From positions 27,364,001 to 27,428,000 of the forward strand of contig JAIVEN010000014.1 of assembly GCA_026686845.1 (NCBI GenBank): a stretch of 64,000 nucleotides of DNA. The letters run 5' to 3'. Source of the DNA: Adenanthera pavonina. Its lineage: Eukaryota; Streptophyta; Magnoliopsida; Fabales; Fabaceae. Of this stretch, positions 12,336 to 22,840 are shown piece after piece (the stretch's first letter is position 1; every line of letters starts with the position of its first letter). The translations under genes were made by a program, and so were the position numbers. The notes beneath the pieces are model-generated. The model saw nothing but the letters and a program-made list of their open reading frames with translations, was not told the origin of the DNA and did no database searches.

Positions 12336-13990
12336 TGTTAGATATGCTGACTTCCTAAGAGGGGGATCAATTGGGAAGATTAAAATTTTCTATAAAAGTC
12401 ATAAGAGTGATGAAGGAAGAAATGATAGTAAAATAGAATATAAAGGTACAGTAAGGTAAAAGCAGTAAAAGAGAAGGAAAGACACAGATGTTTATCCTGG
12501 TTCAATCTCTTTATCTTGACCTACGTCCAGTCCCCAAGCAACCACTTGAGATTATCTACTATCTTGCAAGAATTCAGTGGGTTTCTTGCAATTGCCTTAG
12601 TACAGCTTTGATGTTCTGTTCTTAGAGCTTACAACCTCTCTTTTTGCACTCTAGCCAAGTACTTCCAAATCCCTTGTGATATTCCCTCACAAGAAAATCT
12701 TTCTTCCAGATGAAGATAAGATTAATTACAAAGAATGAACTATCCAATTTAGAGTGTATATAAAAGTTGAAGTGCAGGAGTATGAAGTGTGAGAGTAAAA
12801 GACTTTGAGTTGAGAATTTGATAGAGTTTCAGTATATACAATGTAAAATTCGTTACCCATAACTTCAAATAAAGTTCTATTTATAGATTTAGGTCTTAAC
12901 TATATGTTAGAGATAAAATCTATCTGTTAGAGATGTTACCCAATGGCTACTCTGAAAAACTATTCATTCACCAACCGCATTTAATGCTTCTGACACTCAA
13001 AGTTTGAATTTTGGTTAGTCAATAGATGAATTTCGCAGATACCGAAAGTTAAAGACTTTAACAATAAACTTTAAAGTTCATCTGTTTATGCAAAACAGTT
13101 CAAATTTTCATCTTTGAAGAATATTTCTATGTTGGAACATATGAATTTTCAAGTTAAAGTTCATCTTATAAGTGTGAACAGTTGTTCCATATTGCTACAG
13201 TGCCTTCAAAATTCGAATTTTCGTGCCCAAAATTCATTTGTCAGTGTGCAGCTTAATAAGACACAATAGTTCATCTTTTCGAAATTCAAACTTTCAGGGT
13301 TCAAAGTTCATCTGTCAGAGAGACCTCCCATCAGACTTAATACAAAGTTCAAATTTCTGAATACCAACATTCGTATGTCAACAGATTATTATAATAGACT
13401 TGCAAGCTTTGTTTCTAAAGTTTGAATTTTCAAAATCAAAGTTCGTCTATCAGTGAACAAATTTTAGATTCTTTTTAATCTTCACTTTCAGATGAGCTTT
13501 GAAATATCCTCAGACGAATTTTCAATTTTTATGATTGTAGTTTATTAGAAATTCGAATTTTCAAAACTCAAAGTTTGCCTGTCAGAGAAGGCTCTCATCA
13601 GACTCATGTCAAAGTTTGAATTTCTGCATTCAAAGTCCGTCTGTCAGACAGATATATTTTCTAACTAACTTATTTTTTGTTTGAAATTCGAATTTCAAAA
13701 GCCAAAGTTCAAATTTTCAAAACAATAGTTCAGTTTTAACACTTTAAAGTTCATCTATTAGTGGATATTTTTCAAGTATTCCATGAATTAACATGGAATC
13801 ATATTTCTAAAAATATTCATTTGCCAATTCAAAGTCTTTTACTCAACTTAAACACAATATTAAATCATATATCTACTCTTGTGCTGATTTTACTTAGATT
13901 TCTCCATTTGGGATCTTTCATGCACCTTTGATATCTTCTTTTCAAGCTCTAGAAGGTTAGTTTGGAATCATCAAAACATTTGATTCAACA
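12336..13990 (-). repeat. Sirevirus LTR: 5' LTR of A, shared as 3' LTR of B
   Basis: 1,655 bp, TGTTGAATC at 13990 to CTAACA at 12336 on the minus strand. The primer site of A lies on one side (12322-12333). A polypurine tract followed by another env-like ORF lies on the other (from 13991). One LTR serving two internal regions is the signature of a tandem LTR-internal-LTR-internal-LTR array or of LTR-LTR recombination. It contains many AAATTCGAATT-like and CAGACGAACTTTG-like words in U3. Confidence 0.93.
12878..12885 (-). promoter_or_regulatory. TATA box of LTR 12336-13990
   Basis: TATAAATA on the minus strand, about 540 bp before the LTR end. The same motif is found at the same distance in the LTRs of C (53321), D (17085) and, slightly further, B (22128). 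This conserved position supports it as the LTR promoter, firing leftward into element A. Confidence 0.65.
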
Positions 13991-13991
13991 T

Positions 13992-14005
13992 TCTCCCCCT
14001 TTTTT
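13992..14005 (-). promoter_or_regulatory. Polypurine tract of element B
   Basis: AAAAAAGGGGGAG-type tract on the minus strand directly abutting the LTR start at 13990. It is the same arrangement as at 740-754. Confidence 0.83.
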
Positions 14006-14262
14006 ATGATGACAAAATAACTTGCAAACTGCATTAGTACTTGGGTTTGCTTTAACAAGCTCCCCATCAACATATATATTATAATTCAGAAGATAAGATA
14101 TCATGCAAAGTAGATCAACCAAAGAAAACCATTCATTCATTTAAGTTTTTATTACAAGGACAGATCATGGCAATCATAAAATTTAGAATAGAGTTCAAAA
14201 CAAAGAATTATATCATTCATAAAACAATACAACAAGAAAGACCAAGTAATCCTAAGTTCTAA

Positions 14263-15833
14263 TCACTTCTTCTTGGACTTGGACTTCTTCTTGCTATTGG
14301 TCTTGCCAGAAGGCTCTACTGCAGTCTTTCCAGTTTGCTCGATCTTCTCCCCTTTTTTGGCATCATCAGGAGGGTGAACAAAGTTAGCAGAAGGAGGGAT
14401 ATGATAGATTGGAATGGCCTGAAGAGGCACAGAAACAACGGCAGATCTAGATTAAGCCTTAGAAAAGACTCAGACGCTTCAAAATTAGAGTCCTCATCAC
14501 ATTAGAGAGTTCAAGAAGTTCTTGCACTTCTTGTCTAGTGATAGCCAATTGAGCTCTTTGTGCCTCCGAGAGACCAAAAGTGGAAATAAGTGAGGGAGCA
14601 GGAGGATGAAACATTTCTTCAAGCCTTAATTTTTAAGCTTGTAAGAGAGCATTATGAGCAATAGCCTCCAGATCAACATAAGGCACAATGCTTCTCTCTT
14701 CATTCAGGGTAACTTGCATGAATGGTTAAGTAGTGATGGCTGCCATCAGTGTCTCAACTTGCTTAGATATCTATGATGAGAGAATTGAATCCTGAGAAAC
14801 TTCAGGAATGGACTCATGGGAGCTTGGTTCCAGAGGTGTCTCTTCCTCCATGCCATAGTCTAAGGGAGGACCAGGACTTGCCTCATCATTGGAGGCCTGT
14901 GGTGTTATCAATGTGTTAATAGCCCCAGTATTATGCACTGCATCATCAGGTTTAGGGGAGGCCAGCACTAAAGGACTTGGAGGCTCAGGTGTTGGAGACA
15001 TGACAGGCTCAAAAAATCTTGGGTGAGGTGGAGCTGATGTGGAGGAAATGCTACTCCTTATGTCTTCATATGCATTAGCAACCACTTTCTTATTCTTTGT
15101 CAACTGATGTATCTAGTCTTGTAGATGAGCAAACTTGGCATTTTGCTAATATCTGATGCTAAGCATGAGTGCAGACAGACTATCATACAACTCAGTGATC
15201 TTTGTTGGTTTTGCTCAAATAGATGGTACTTAAGCTTGAGTGGGCTGAGATGGAGATGGGACAGGCTGAAAAGTTTGAGGTATGGATTTTGCAGCAGCCT
15301 CAGATGTTCCTTCTTACTGTTGGGAGCCTTCCTCATCAAAGAAAAGGTCTTCAGTCTTTCCAGCTCCCTTTCCAATCCATCTTCCATCTTTCTTCTCTAT
15401 TCCCATCCTTTGCAGTTCTTCTTCTTTGAAGATTTCAGTAGGCTTCCCTTTTTCTTTCTCAAGATGTTGGATTCGGGCATACTGAAGTATCCTGGAGATG
15501 ATTACTGTATAAGGAAGGGTGGAATCTTTCCTTTTATCTCTTGCCTTGATCATGCGTTGGAGGATGATGTGACCCATGTTGATTAACTTGCCATGCATGA
15601 TTGTTGCCATCACATGTACTTTAGCCCTTGTGATCAGATTCAAACTGCTTCCTTTATTGAAAACAATCCTAGACATAATATAGTGGAGGATTCTTACTTG
15701 GGCACTGAGGTTAGTAGGCTTCAACAAACTCAAAGGTGGCATGTTTTCTTTTCTTCTGAACAAAGTGTTCAGAATTATGTTTTCTTTGTAATTCAGAAAA
15801 GACCCTCCTTCTTCCTCTGCAGTTTCAACTTTG
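14263..15833 (-). pseudogene. env-like ORF of element B, 3' half only
   Basis: Homologous to 1012-2600 of element A, in the same order: ILNTLFRRKEN/LLKPTNL block (15314-15830), Pro/Ser-rich linker (14771-15103), Glu-rich tail, and TGA at 14263-14265. The N-terminal half is missing: at 15833/15834 the sequence passes directly into the terminus of an LTR. In-frame stops at 14771-14773, 14726-14728 and 14633-14635 lie at the same codons as in element A, so A and B inherited an already broken ORF or were duplicated together. The 13991-14262 stretch is its 3' untranslated region. Confidence 0.8.
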
Positions 15834-16054
15834 TTAGTTAGGCTGACTTCCCAAGAGGGAGGTAAATTGAAAAGATTAAAATTTTCTGCACAAAGTGAAA
15901 ATAATGAAGAAAGCAAGATATGACAGAAAAATAGAGTATAAAGCAGTAAGGTAAAAGAGTAGTGATAGAGAGAAGAAAAGCTCTGATATTTATGGGTAAA
16001 AGACAATGTTGGTTCGATCTCTCCTCTTGACCTACGTCCAGTTCCCAAGACAAC
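15834..16054 (-). repeat. LTR fragment (U5/R end), minus strand, joined to env-like sequence
   Basis: Begins exactly at the LTR terminus (TGTTAG on the plus strand, which is CTAACA on the minus strand). It runs about 220 bp into the LTR, matching the last 220 bp of 16055-17635 in inverse orientation. The primer site that should follow an LTR end is absent; env-like sequence follows instead. The other border, about 16050-16056, abuts the start of a plus-strand LTR, so the exact base is uncertain. Confidence 0.75.
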
Positions 16055-17635
16055 ATTGAATCAAGAAGTTTTGATGATTCCAAACCAACATTGAAGAGCT
16101 TGGATTGTTGTAAGATCTTTTGGTATGGGTAAAAGACTTTGATTTAGTGGAAAAACGTTTTAAAACCTTGATTTTATGAAATATTTGAAAAATACCCACC
16201 AACAGACGAAGTTTGAAAAGTTTACATTGAACTGTCATGTTGGAAATTCGAACTTTGGCTTTGGAAATTCGAATTTCGAGCTAAAACCGAATAAGTCTAA
16301 AGAGATGTCTCTCTGACAGAGGAATTTTGATTATTCAAAATTTGAATTTTCATAAGTGTCTGAAAGAAGCAGTTGAGCAACATACGAACTTTGAGTTTTG
16401 AACATTCAAATTTCAGACAAATTGAAACTCATGAAAACTGAAGAAATTAGTCTGAAACAATGTTAAAGTTCATCTGAAATCAAGATTATATTGAGTTTCA
16501 AAATTACTCACTGACAGACGAACTTTGAACATGGACATTCGAATTTCAGAAGCTAAAGCTGTGAGTCTGTTGAAATGACATGATGACATACGAAGGACAG
16601 TGTTTACAAATTCAAATGTTGAAGTAAGTCTGAAAAGAGGTCTTTCTGACAGACGAACTTCACTCTTTGAAAATTCGAATTTCGAAGCAAAAGAACTACT
16701 GTGTTGTTTTGAACCTACTACGGACAAACGAATTTTTGGTGTTCCAAAATTTGAATTTCGAGGGCACTGTAGCAAATTGAAAACACTGTTCATACTTAAC
16801 AGAAAAACTTTTCACTTGAAAATTCGTATGTCATAACATGGAAACATTCTTTAAGGTTCAAAATTTGAATTTCACTTTATGAATAGAAGAACTTTAGTAT
16901 TTCAACGTTGGAAGCTTTAAGCTTCGGTTCCTTCAAAATTCGTCTGTTGACTAACCAAAATTGGAATTTCAGTATGTCAGAAGCATTAAATGCGGTTGGT
17001 TAACGGATAGTTTTTCAAAGTAACCGTTGGATAACTTCTCCAACGGATAGATTTTGTCTCTAACGGACATTTGAGACCTAAATCTATAAATACAACATCA
17101 TTTGAAGTTGTGGGTAACGAATCAAACTTTGTATATACTAAAATTCTGTCAAATTTTCTACTCAAAGACTTTTAGCCTCTTACTTCAATACTTGTACTTC
17201 AACTTTCATATTCACTCTATTTAACAGAGTTTCATCTTTCTAAACAATCTAATCTTCATCTGGAAGATAGATTTACTTGTGAGGAGATATCACAAGGGAT
17301 TGTAAAGCACATAGTGAAAGTGCTAAGAGTGATTGAGTGAGCTCTAAAAAACAGAGCATACATGTTGTACTATGGCATTTGCAAGAAGCCCTTGAATTCT
17401 TGCAGTATAGTGGAAAATCTCAAGTGGTGACTTAGGGACTGGACGTAGGTCAAGTCGAGAGACCGAACCCGAATAAATATCTGAGTTTTTCTTCTCCCTA
17501 TCTCTTCTCTTTTAAGCTTATTGCTTTATACTCTGTTTTTCATTATACCTTGCTTTCTTCATCATTTTCACTTTGTGCAGAAAATTTCTAATCTTCCCAA
17601 TTCACCCCCCTCTTGGGAAGTCAGCCTAACTAACA
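16055..17635 (+). repeat. Plus-strand Sirevirus LTR (element D, 5' LTR) inside element B
   Basis: About 1.58 kb, from TTGAATCAAG (the first TG is altered or lost) to CTAACA at 17635. It is followed by a perfect primer site, so it is the 5' LTR of a plus-strand element. It shares the U3 word set of the A and C LTRs, such as CTGACAGACGAACTTTG near 16509 and AATTCGAATTTC near 16265 and 16675. Its orientation is opposite to everything around it (A, B env, B pol). Confidence 0.88.
17085..17092 (+). promoter_or_regulatory. TATA box of LTR D
   Basis: TATAAATA, 550 bp before the LTR end, at the conserved position. If active, it would transcribe rightward through gag D and then antisense across the pol and gag of element B. 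Confidence 0.6.
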
Positions 17636-17637
17636 AG

Positions 17638-17649
17638 TGGTATCAGAGC
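17638..17649 (+). promoter_or_regulatory. Primer-binding site of element D
   Basis: TGGTATCAGAGC, a perfect complement of the initiator tRNA-Met 3' end, two bases after the LTR end CTAACA. Confidence 0.92.
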
Positions 17650-17690
17650 CCGGATTCCCAATCAAAGGATCTCACAGTCCGGGAATTAAG

Positions 17691-18002
17691 ATGGCTGGCT
17701 TTGGAGAAAGCATATTACCAGAAGAGAACAACACAAATAGACCACCTGGCTTCAGTGGAGAACATTATGGGTATTGGAAGATGAGGATGCAGATCTATCT
17801 CCAATCAATTGATCTTGACATCTGGTCTGTCATTGAGAAAGGAGATTTTGTCCCAATGGCTTTAACAGATGATGGAAAATACAAAGAGAAGCCAGAAGCT
17901 GAATGGAATGAAGAAGATAGAATGAGAGTCTTGCTAAACTTCAAGGCAAAGCATTGTTTAGTCAGTGCCCTGAACCAAGACGAATTCTACAGAGTCTCAT
18001 AA
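17691..18002 (+). pseudogene. gag: gag N-terminal fragment of element D
   Basis: Starts with ATG (MAGFGES) and carries NRPPGFSGEHYGYWKMRM and the following UBN2-type block. It ends at a TAA (18000-18002) identical in position to the TAA in gag of element A (11969-11971). Immediately after this point the sequence turns into minus-strand reverse transcriptase of element B. Only about 104 codons remain, so this is a truncated gag and not a gene. Confidence 0.85.
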
Positions 18003-20050
18003 TGTCAGGTCTGCTGGCAGTTAAGTACAGTAGGGATCCAATCATTCTTTTGTACTAGGTTATGTCAAATATTTTCCCTTTTTCATCCATATCCAGTTTG
18101 GTCGTGATAGCCATAGGTGTTCCCATTGGCTTGGCATTTTCCATTCCTTCAGATACTTGGATTGATTAAGAAAAATACCATCATCGCACTGCCTAATTTG
18201 CAATCCAAGGAAGAAGTTGAGTTCACCCATCATGGACATTTCTAATTCCCCCTGCATTAACTTAGAAAATTCTTGCTAAGAGATTCATTAGTAGTACCAA
18301 ATATAATATCATCAACATAGATTTGAACAATAAGTAAATCTTTATTCTCTTTCTTAGTGAATAAAGTTGTATCTACTTTTCCTCTGTTGAACCCCTTTTC
18401 AGTTAGAAAATTACTTAATCTTTCATACCATGCTCTAGGGGCTTGCTTCAAACCGTAAAGGGCTTTATTCAGTTTATACACATGGTTTGGTTTTGTAGAA
18501 TCCTCAAAACCTGGAGGTTGATCTACATAAACCTCTTTCATGATATATCCATTTAGAAAAGCATTCTTCACATCCATTTGATATAACAAAATATTTTTCA
18601 TGCACGCATATGCTAACAGAATTCTAATTGCTTCTAATCTAGCTACTGGAGCAAAGGTTTCCTCAAAATCAATACCTTCTTCTTGATTATATCCTTTAGC
18701 AACCAGTCTTGCTTTATTTCTAATTATTGATCCTGATTCATCAAGTTTATTTCTAAAAACCCATTTGGTACCAATGACAGGATGATTTTTGGGTCTAGGC
18801 GCTAAATCCTAAACTTGATTCTTGCATAGCCAGAATCCAATATTCATCAGTTAAGGCTTCTTCAGTACATTTAGGTTCAATTTGTGAGATGAAAGCACAA
18901 TTAATCATTTGATCCCTTAACTATTTTCTGGTTCTAACTCTGTCTTGAACATTCCCTATCACTTGATTAACAAGATGATTCCTTTGATATCTCCAAGCTC
19001 TAGGGAGTTCTTGAGACATTTCTTCATTATTTTCTTCTTCAAAATCTCTCTCCTGAATATCTTTCTCTATGTTAATAGATTCAGATATTTTTGGAGGTTC
19101 AATTTTACCTTCATCAGAGATATCTAACTTTTCAAAGTTTGAGACAAGATCATCCTCATCAGTAGCATGTTTCAAAGCAGTTCATTTTCAATAAATACTA
19201 CATGCACATATTCTTCTACCAATTTAGACCTTTTATTAAAGACTCTATATGTCTTACTTCTACTAGAATAGCTTAGAAATATACTTTCATCAGATTTGGC
19301 ATCAAACTTACCCAGATTCTCCTTTTCATTATTGTGAATGAAGAATTTGCAGCCGAACACATGGAGATGTGACAGATTTGGCTTTCTTCCCTTATACAGC
19401 TCATAAGGAGTCTTCCCAAGGATTGGTCTAATGTAGGCTCTATTTATGATATAGCTTGCTATAATCACTGCATCTGCCCAAAATACTTGAGAAAGTTCCT
19501 TTTCATTTAGCATAGCTCTAGCCATCTCTCCAATTGTTCTGTTCTTCCTTTCTACTACTCCATTTTGTTATGGAGTTCTTGGGGCTGAGAAGTTGTGGTT
19601 AATTCCATGCTCATTGCAATACTCCAAAAAGTATGAGTTCTCAAATTCTCCTCCATGATCTGACCTAATAGACACAATGAAAATACCTTTCTCATTTTGC
19701 ACTTTCTTGGCTAAGGTTACAAATGCATCAAAGGTATCACTTTTAGAGGAAAGAAATAATGTCCATGTAAATCTAGAGTAATCATCCACAATTACAAGCA
19801 CATATAGATTTCCACCAATGCTTTTTACCCTAGATGGACCAATTAAATCCATATGCAGTAGTTCTAGTGGTCTAGTTGTGTTGACTACGTTTTTGGGTTT
19901 AAAAGAAGATTTAGTTTGTTTTCCTCTTAGGCATGCATCACATTCTTTGTCTTTTTCAAAAGTAATTTTTGGCAGGCTAGTGACTAACTCGTTTTTAACC
20001 AGTTTTGAAAGCTGATTCATGTTAACATGAGCTAATCTTCTATGCCATAC
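18003..20050 (-). pseudogene. pol: pol of element B: integrase and reverse transcriptase (truncated, no RNase H)
   Basis: Minus strand. Integrase zinc finger (CDACLRGKQTKSSF, about 19920-19960) and core DDE blocks LLHMDLIGP, VIVDDYSRF, RSDHGGEF and NGVVERKNRT are all present (19500-20015). The acidic linker is 18921-19175. RT carries QMDVKNAFLNGYI, ALYGLKQAPRAWYERL and YVDD at 18308-18319. The sequence breaks off at about 18003 inside the RT C-terminal region, where it meets inverted gag D, so RNase H and the pol end are gone. A stop lies in the integrase core near 19568, and frameshifts near 18780-18830. Confidence 0.87.
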
Positions 20051-21481
20051 CAGTTTTGTTTTGACTTACAATTTGGTTTCCTAGTAATACTTTCAACATG
20101 TCCTCACCTCTACTGAGTTTGGTCAGATTCCTATGGAGATAATTATTCTTGTCTCTCAACTCAATGCATGAGACACAAATAGAGGTGGGGGAAGAAGAAA
20201 ACTGTGAAGCAGTGCAAGATGTATGATACTCACTTTCATGCTTGTGTATTTTCCTTTTAGCTTGACTCAGTTGTTTGGATACTTTGACAAATTCAGTCAT
20301 TAGTTCATTAAATGCATCATGTAGTTTTTTGTAAGAAGGCTTAGAGTCATTTACCTCAAAATCACTGTCATTGTCTCGATTGTGATTCATCTCATTCTCT
20401 GCAACCTCTTGAGCCATCAGACATAAGTTAGCAATTTCATCATCTCTTGCTGATTCCTTTTCATTTGAACTATTTGCTCAGATGGAAGATATGAAAGCTT
20501 TCTTTGTTTTCTCTTTGTCAGCCTTTTTGTCCTTCCCTTGTTTCTTGCTTAGCATAGGATATTCCCATTTGATATGTCTAGGTTTCTTGCATTCATAGCA
20601 TATGATGAAGTCTTTGTTTTCTTTCTTGCTGCTGGTGGAACCATCTTTCTTTGTAAATCTTCTGAATTTCTTCTTTCCATACATTTTGCCAAATTTCCTC
20701 ACCACCATGGCCATTGTTTCTTCATCTAGCTTAGCATCCTCCTCTGAATCATCATCATCATCTTATTCTACTTTGAGAGCCAAACTCTTCTTCTTCTTGT
20801 CAAATGAAGTAGATTCCTTCAGAGCCTTCAGCTTCCCTTTATATTCCTCAAGACTCCCAAAGGGAGCTGTCACATATGTCATAGATTCCCCCTAGCTTCC
20901 TCTATAGTAGTCACCTTCAGTTGCCACTAAATGAGCAAAGCTCTAAGAATCTTTCTGACTTTCTCAAACTGGGTGTACTCCTTTCCAAGGCTCTTCAGCT
21001 AATTCATAATGAGGGTAAATATCTTCTGCAGATCCTTGATATTCTCACCCTCTTTCATCTTAAAGCTTTTATATTCTCTAATGCACGTATTCAGCTTATT
21101 TTCTCTCACGCTGGTTTTCCCTTCATGTGATATCTCCAAAGTGTCCCACATGCCTTTGGCTGTTGTACATTGAGACACTCTGTAGAACTCATCTTGATTG
21201 AGAGCACTGACCAAACAATGATTAGCTTTAAAGTTAAGAAGGACCCTTCTCCTATCCTCCTCATTCCATTCCTCTTCAGGTTTCTCTCTGTATTTCCCTT
21301 CATCTTGTAGTTTCATTGGAACAAAATCTCCCTTCTGGATGACCGACCAAATATCCAAATTAATAGATTGAAGGTATATCTGCATCCTTATCTTTCAATA
21401 CCTATAATGTTCTCCACTGAAACAAGGAGGCCTGTTGGTGTTGTTTCCTTCCGGAAGGATGCCTTTACCAAAGCCAGCCAT
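20051..21481 (-). pseudogene. gag: gag of element B, fused to integrase after loss of protease
   Basis: Start ATG at 21481 (MAGFGKG), with the copia-gag N-terminal block at 20999-21450. The first zinc knuckle reads CYECKKPRHIKWEY (about 20565-20610), so the last Cys is Tyr. The second knuckle and the whole protease are missing: near 20050 the sequence jumps from the gag tail (SQNKT) to the integrase finger WHRRLAHVN. Compared with element C, about 0.8 kb is deleted. Frame breaks occur near 20440, 20770 and 20900. The copy could not process its own polyprotein. Confidence 0.82.
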
Positions 21482-21522
21482 GTTTTCTCCCAGATTGTTA
21501 GATCCTTTAACTGGGAGTCCGG

Positions 21523-21534
21523 TCTCTAATACCA
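21523..21534 (-). promoter_or_regulatory. Primer-binding site of element B
   Basis: Minus-strand TGGTATTAGAGA, two bases after the LTR end CTAACA. Two changes from the perfect initiator tRNA-Met complement. Confidence 0.82.
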
Positions 21535-21799
21535 CTTGTTAGCTCAAATGGCTTCCCAGGAGAGGGGTAAATTGGGAAGATTGAAATTTTATTGTAAAGA
21601 CAAAATACAATAGTGATACTAAAAGATAACTAAAAATAGAGTATAAGAAATAAAGAGCAAAAGAAAGAGAACTCAGTAGTTTATCCTGGTTCGGTCTATT
21701 CCATTTGACCTACGTCTAGTCCCCAAGCCACCACTGTGAATTTTTCCACTATTTCTTGCAAGATTTGAATGGGTTCTTGCAATGACTGCAGTACAACAC

Positions 21800-21921
21800 T
21801 AGCCCAAACTCTAGAGTGAAACAAGTTCTCTCACTCTTACTCAAGAGTAAGACTATCTCGTAGCCCAAACTCTAGAGTGAAACAAGTTCTCTCACTCTTA
21901 CTCAAGAGTAAGACTATCTCG
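21800..21921. repeat. 61-bp perfect tandem duplication in LTR B
   Basis: Two adjacent 61-bp copies (21800-21860, 21861-21921), each beginning TAGCCCAAACTCTAGAG and appearing identical. They lie in the transcribed R/U5 part of the LTR. The absence of differences suggests a recent duplication. Confidence 0.9.
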
Positions 21922-22120
21922 TGTAATCTCACACTAAGTACTCTCTACAAGTGTGTAGATGTTTATAGAATGAAAACTCTCTCAAAAGAGTAGATATGAA
22001 AGTTGAGATATAATGAATGAGCAAAATAGAGGGTAAGTAAGCTTTGAATCAATAAATGAATTAGCAGAGTTTTGGCATGTTTATTGTTTTTTTCATTACC
22101 CAATAACTTAAATGGGGTCC

Positions 22121-22128
22121 TATTTATA
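22121..22128 (-). promoter_or_regulatory. TATA box of LTR B
   Basis: TATAAATA on the minus strand, about 590 bp before the LTR end. The extra distance compared with sister LTRs is mostly explained by the 61-bp duplication. It would fire leftward into gag B. Confidence 0.6.
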
Positions 22129-22214
22129 GTCTTGAGGCAGTACTATCCATTGGAAACAAAGATTAGCCATTACACTTGATAAAATAACTGTTCACCTACC
22201 GCATTAAATGCATC

Positions 22215-22840
22215 AGACAGAGGATATGCGGATAACCTTCTCAGGTTATGCGAATAATGGGTAACTACTTGCCTTTGTTCTCAATGTAAAGCTTTTCATT
22301 ATGCGGATAACCTAGTTTTATTCTGGGCAGTACATTATCCGCATAACCTAGCTAGGTTATACGGATAACATACTACCTAGAATGACTAAGTTTTATCTCA
22401 AAATCATTTTCATGAAAATCACTCAATTATTAGGATAATGTTAAGTTTTTTTTTAAACTGATTTTTATGAAACTTAGGTTATCAGGATAACTTCTCAAAG
22501 TTATGCGGATAACCTCTTTTGCTGAAGAAAAGCTATTACTTTTGTAACATAGGTTATGCGGATAATCTACTTACCCAAGAGAAGTTCAAGTATTCTGAAA
22601 TATAGGTTATGTGGATAACTTCCCTAAAATATAGATAACCTTTTAACAGAGAAGAGTCCAAGTGCTCTGTAACACACATTATGCGGACAACCTCCCTAGG
22701 TTATGCGAATAACGGTCTGTACAGTATCACTTACCTTTACTATTCACTTCCTTATGTGGATAAGATGCCTACCATATCAGGATAACCCCTTAGACAGACT
22801 TGAGAACTTGATCTCCAAGCTGTGTTATGCGAATAACTTC
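22215..22840. repeat. Array of degenerate TTATGCGGATAAC words in U3 of LTR B
   Basis: More than ten variants of GGTTATGCGGATAAC occur in both orientations, for example around 22225, 22248, 22312, 22338, 22355, 22495, 22553, 22605, 22680, 22700 and 22823. Many are arranged as inverted pairs around a short AGGTTAT centre. Sirevirus LTRs are known for dense palindromic cis-elements; binding of a factor here is inference. Confidence 0.75.

Larger units (their letters stand above)
1..13990 (-). mobile_element. Sirevirus-type Ty1/copia retrotransposon A (3' LTR cut by window edge, decayed)
   Basis: Read on the minus strand the order is 5' LTR (12336-13990), primer site, gag, protease, integrase, reverse transcriptase, RNase H, an extra env-like ORF, polypurine tract and 3' LTR (1-739, incomplete). 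Integrase before RT defines Ty1/copia. The long 3' ORF, the initiator-Met primer site and the repeated G-rich purine tracts point to the Sirevirus lineage. All reading frames carry stops or shifts, and a 3.3-kb LTR interrupts integrase, so the copy is dead. The right-hand LTR also borders rearranged copy B, so the target duplication of A cannot be read. Confidence 0.93.

Noticed and set aside
15314..16048. A 244-codon open frame on the minus strand that looks like a novel protein with a hydrophobic N-terminus
   Set aside because: It is an artefact of the junction at 15834: the first part is LTR sequence and the second is the env-like ORF. The apparent signal peptide is translated U5.
17637..17660. 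Possible tRNA gene at the initiator-Met-like sequence
   Set aside because: Only the 12-base primer site is present next to an LTR end. No cloverleaf can be formed from the flanks.
22215..22840. CRISPR-like repeat array
   Set aside because: The TTATGCGGATAAC words vary, occur in both orientations and have no uniform spacers. They lie in a plant retrotransposon LTR.
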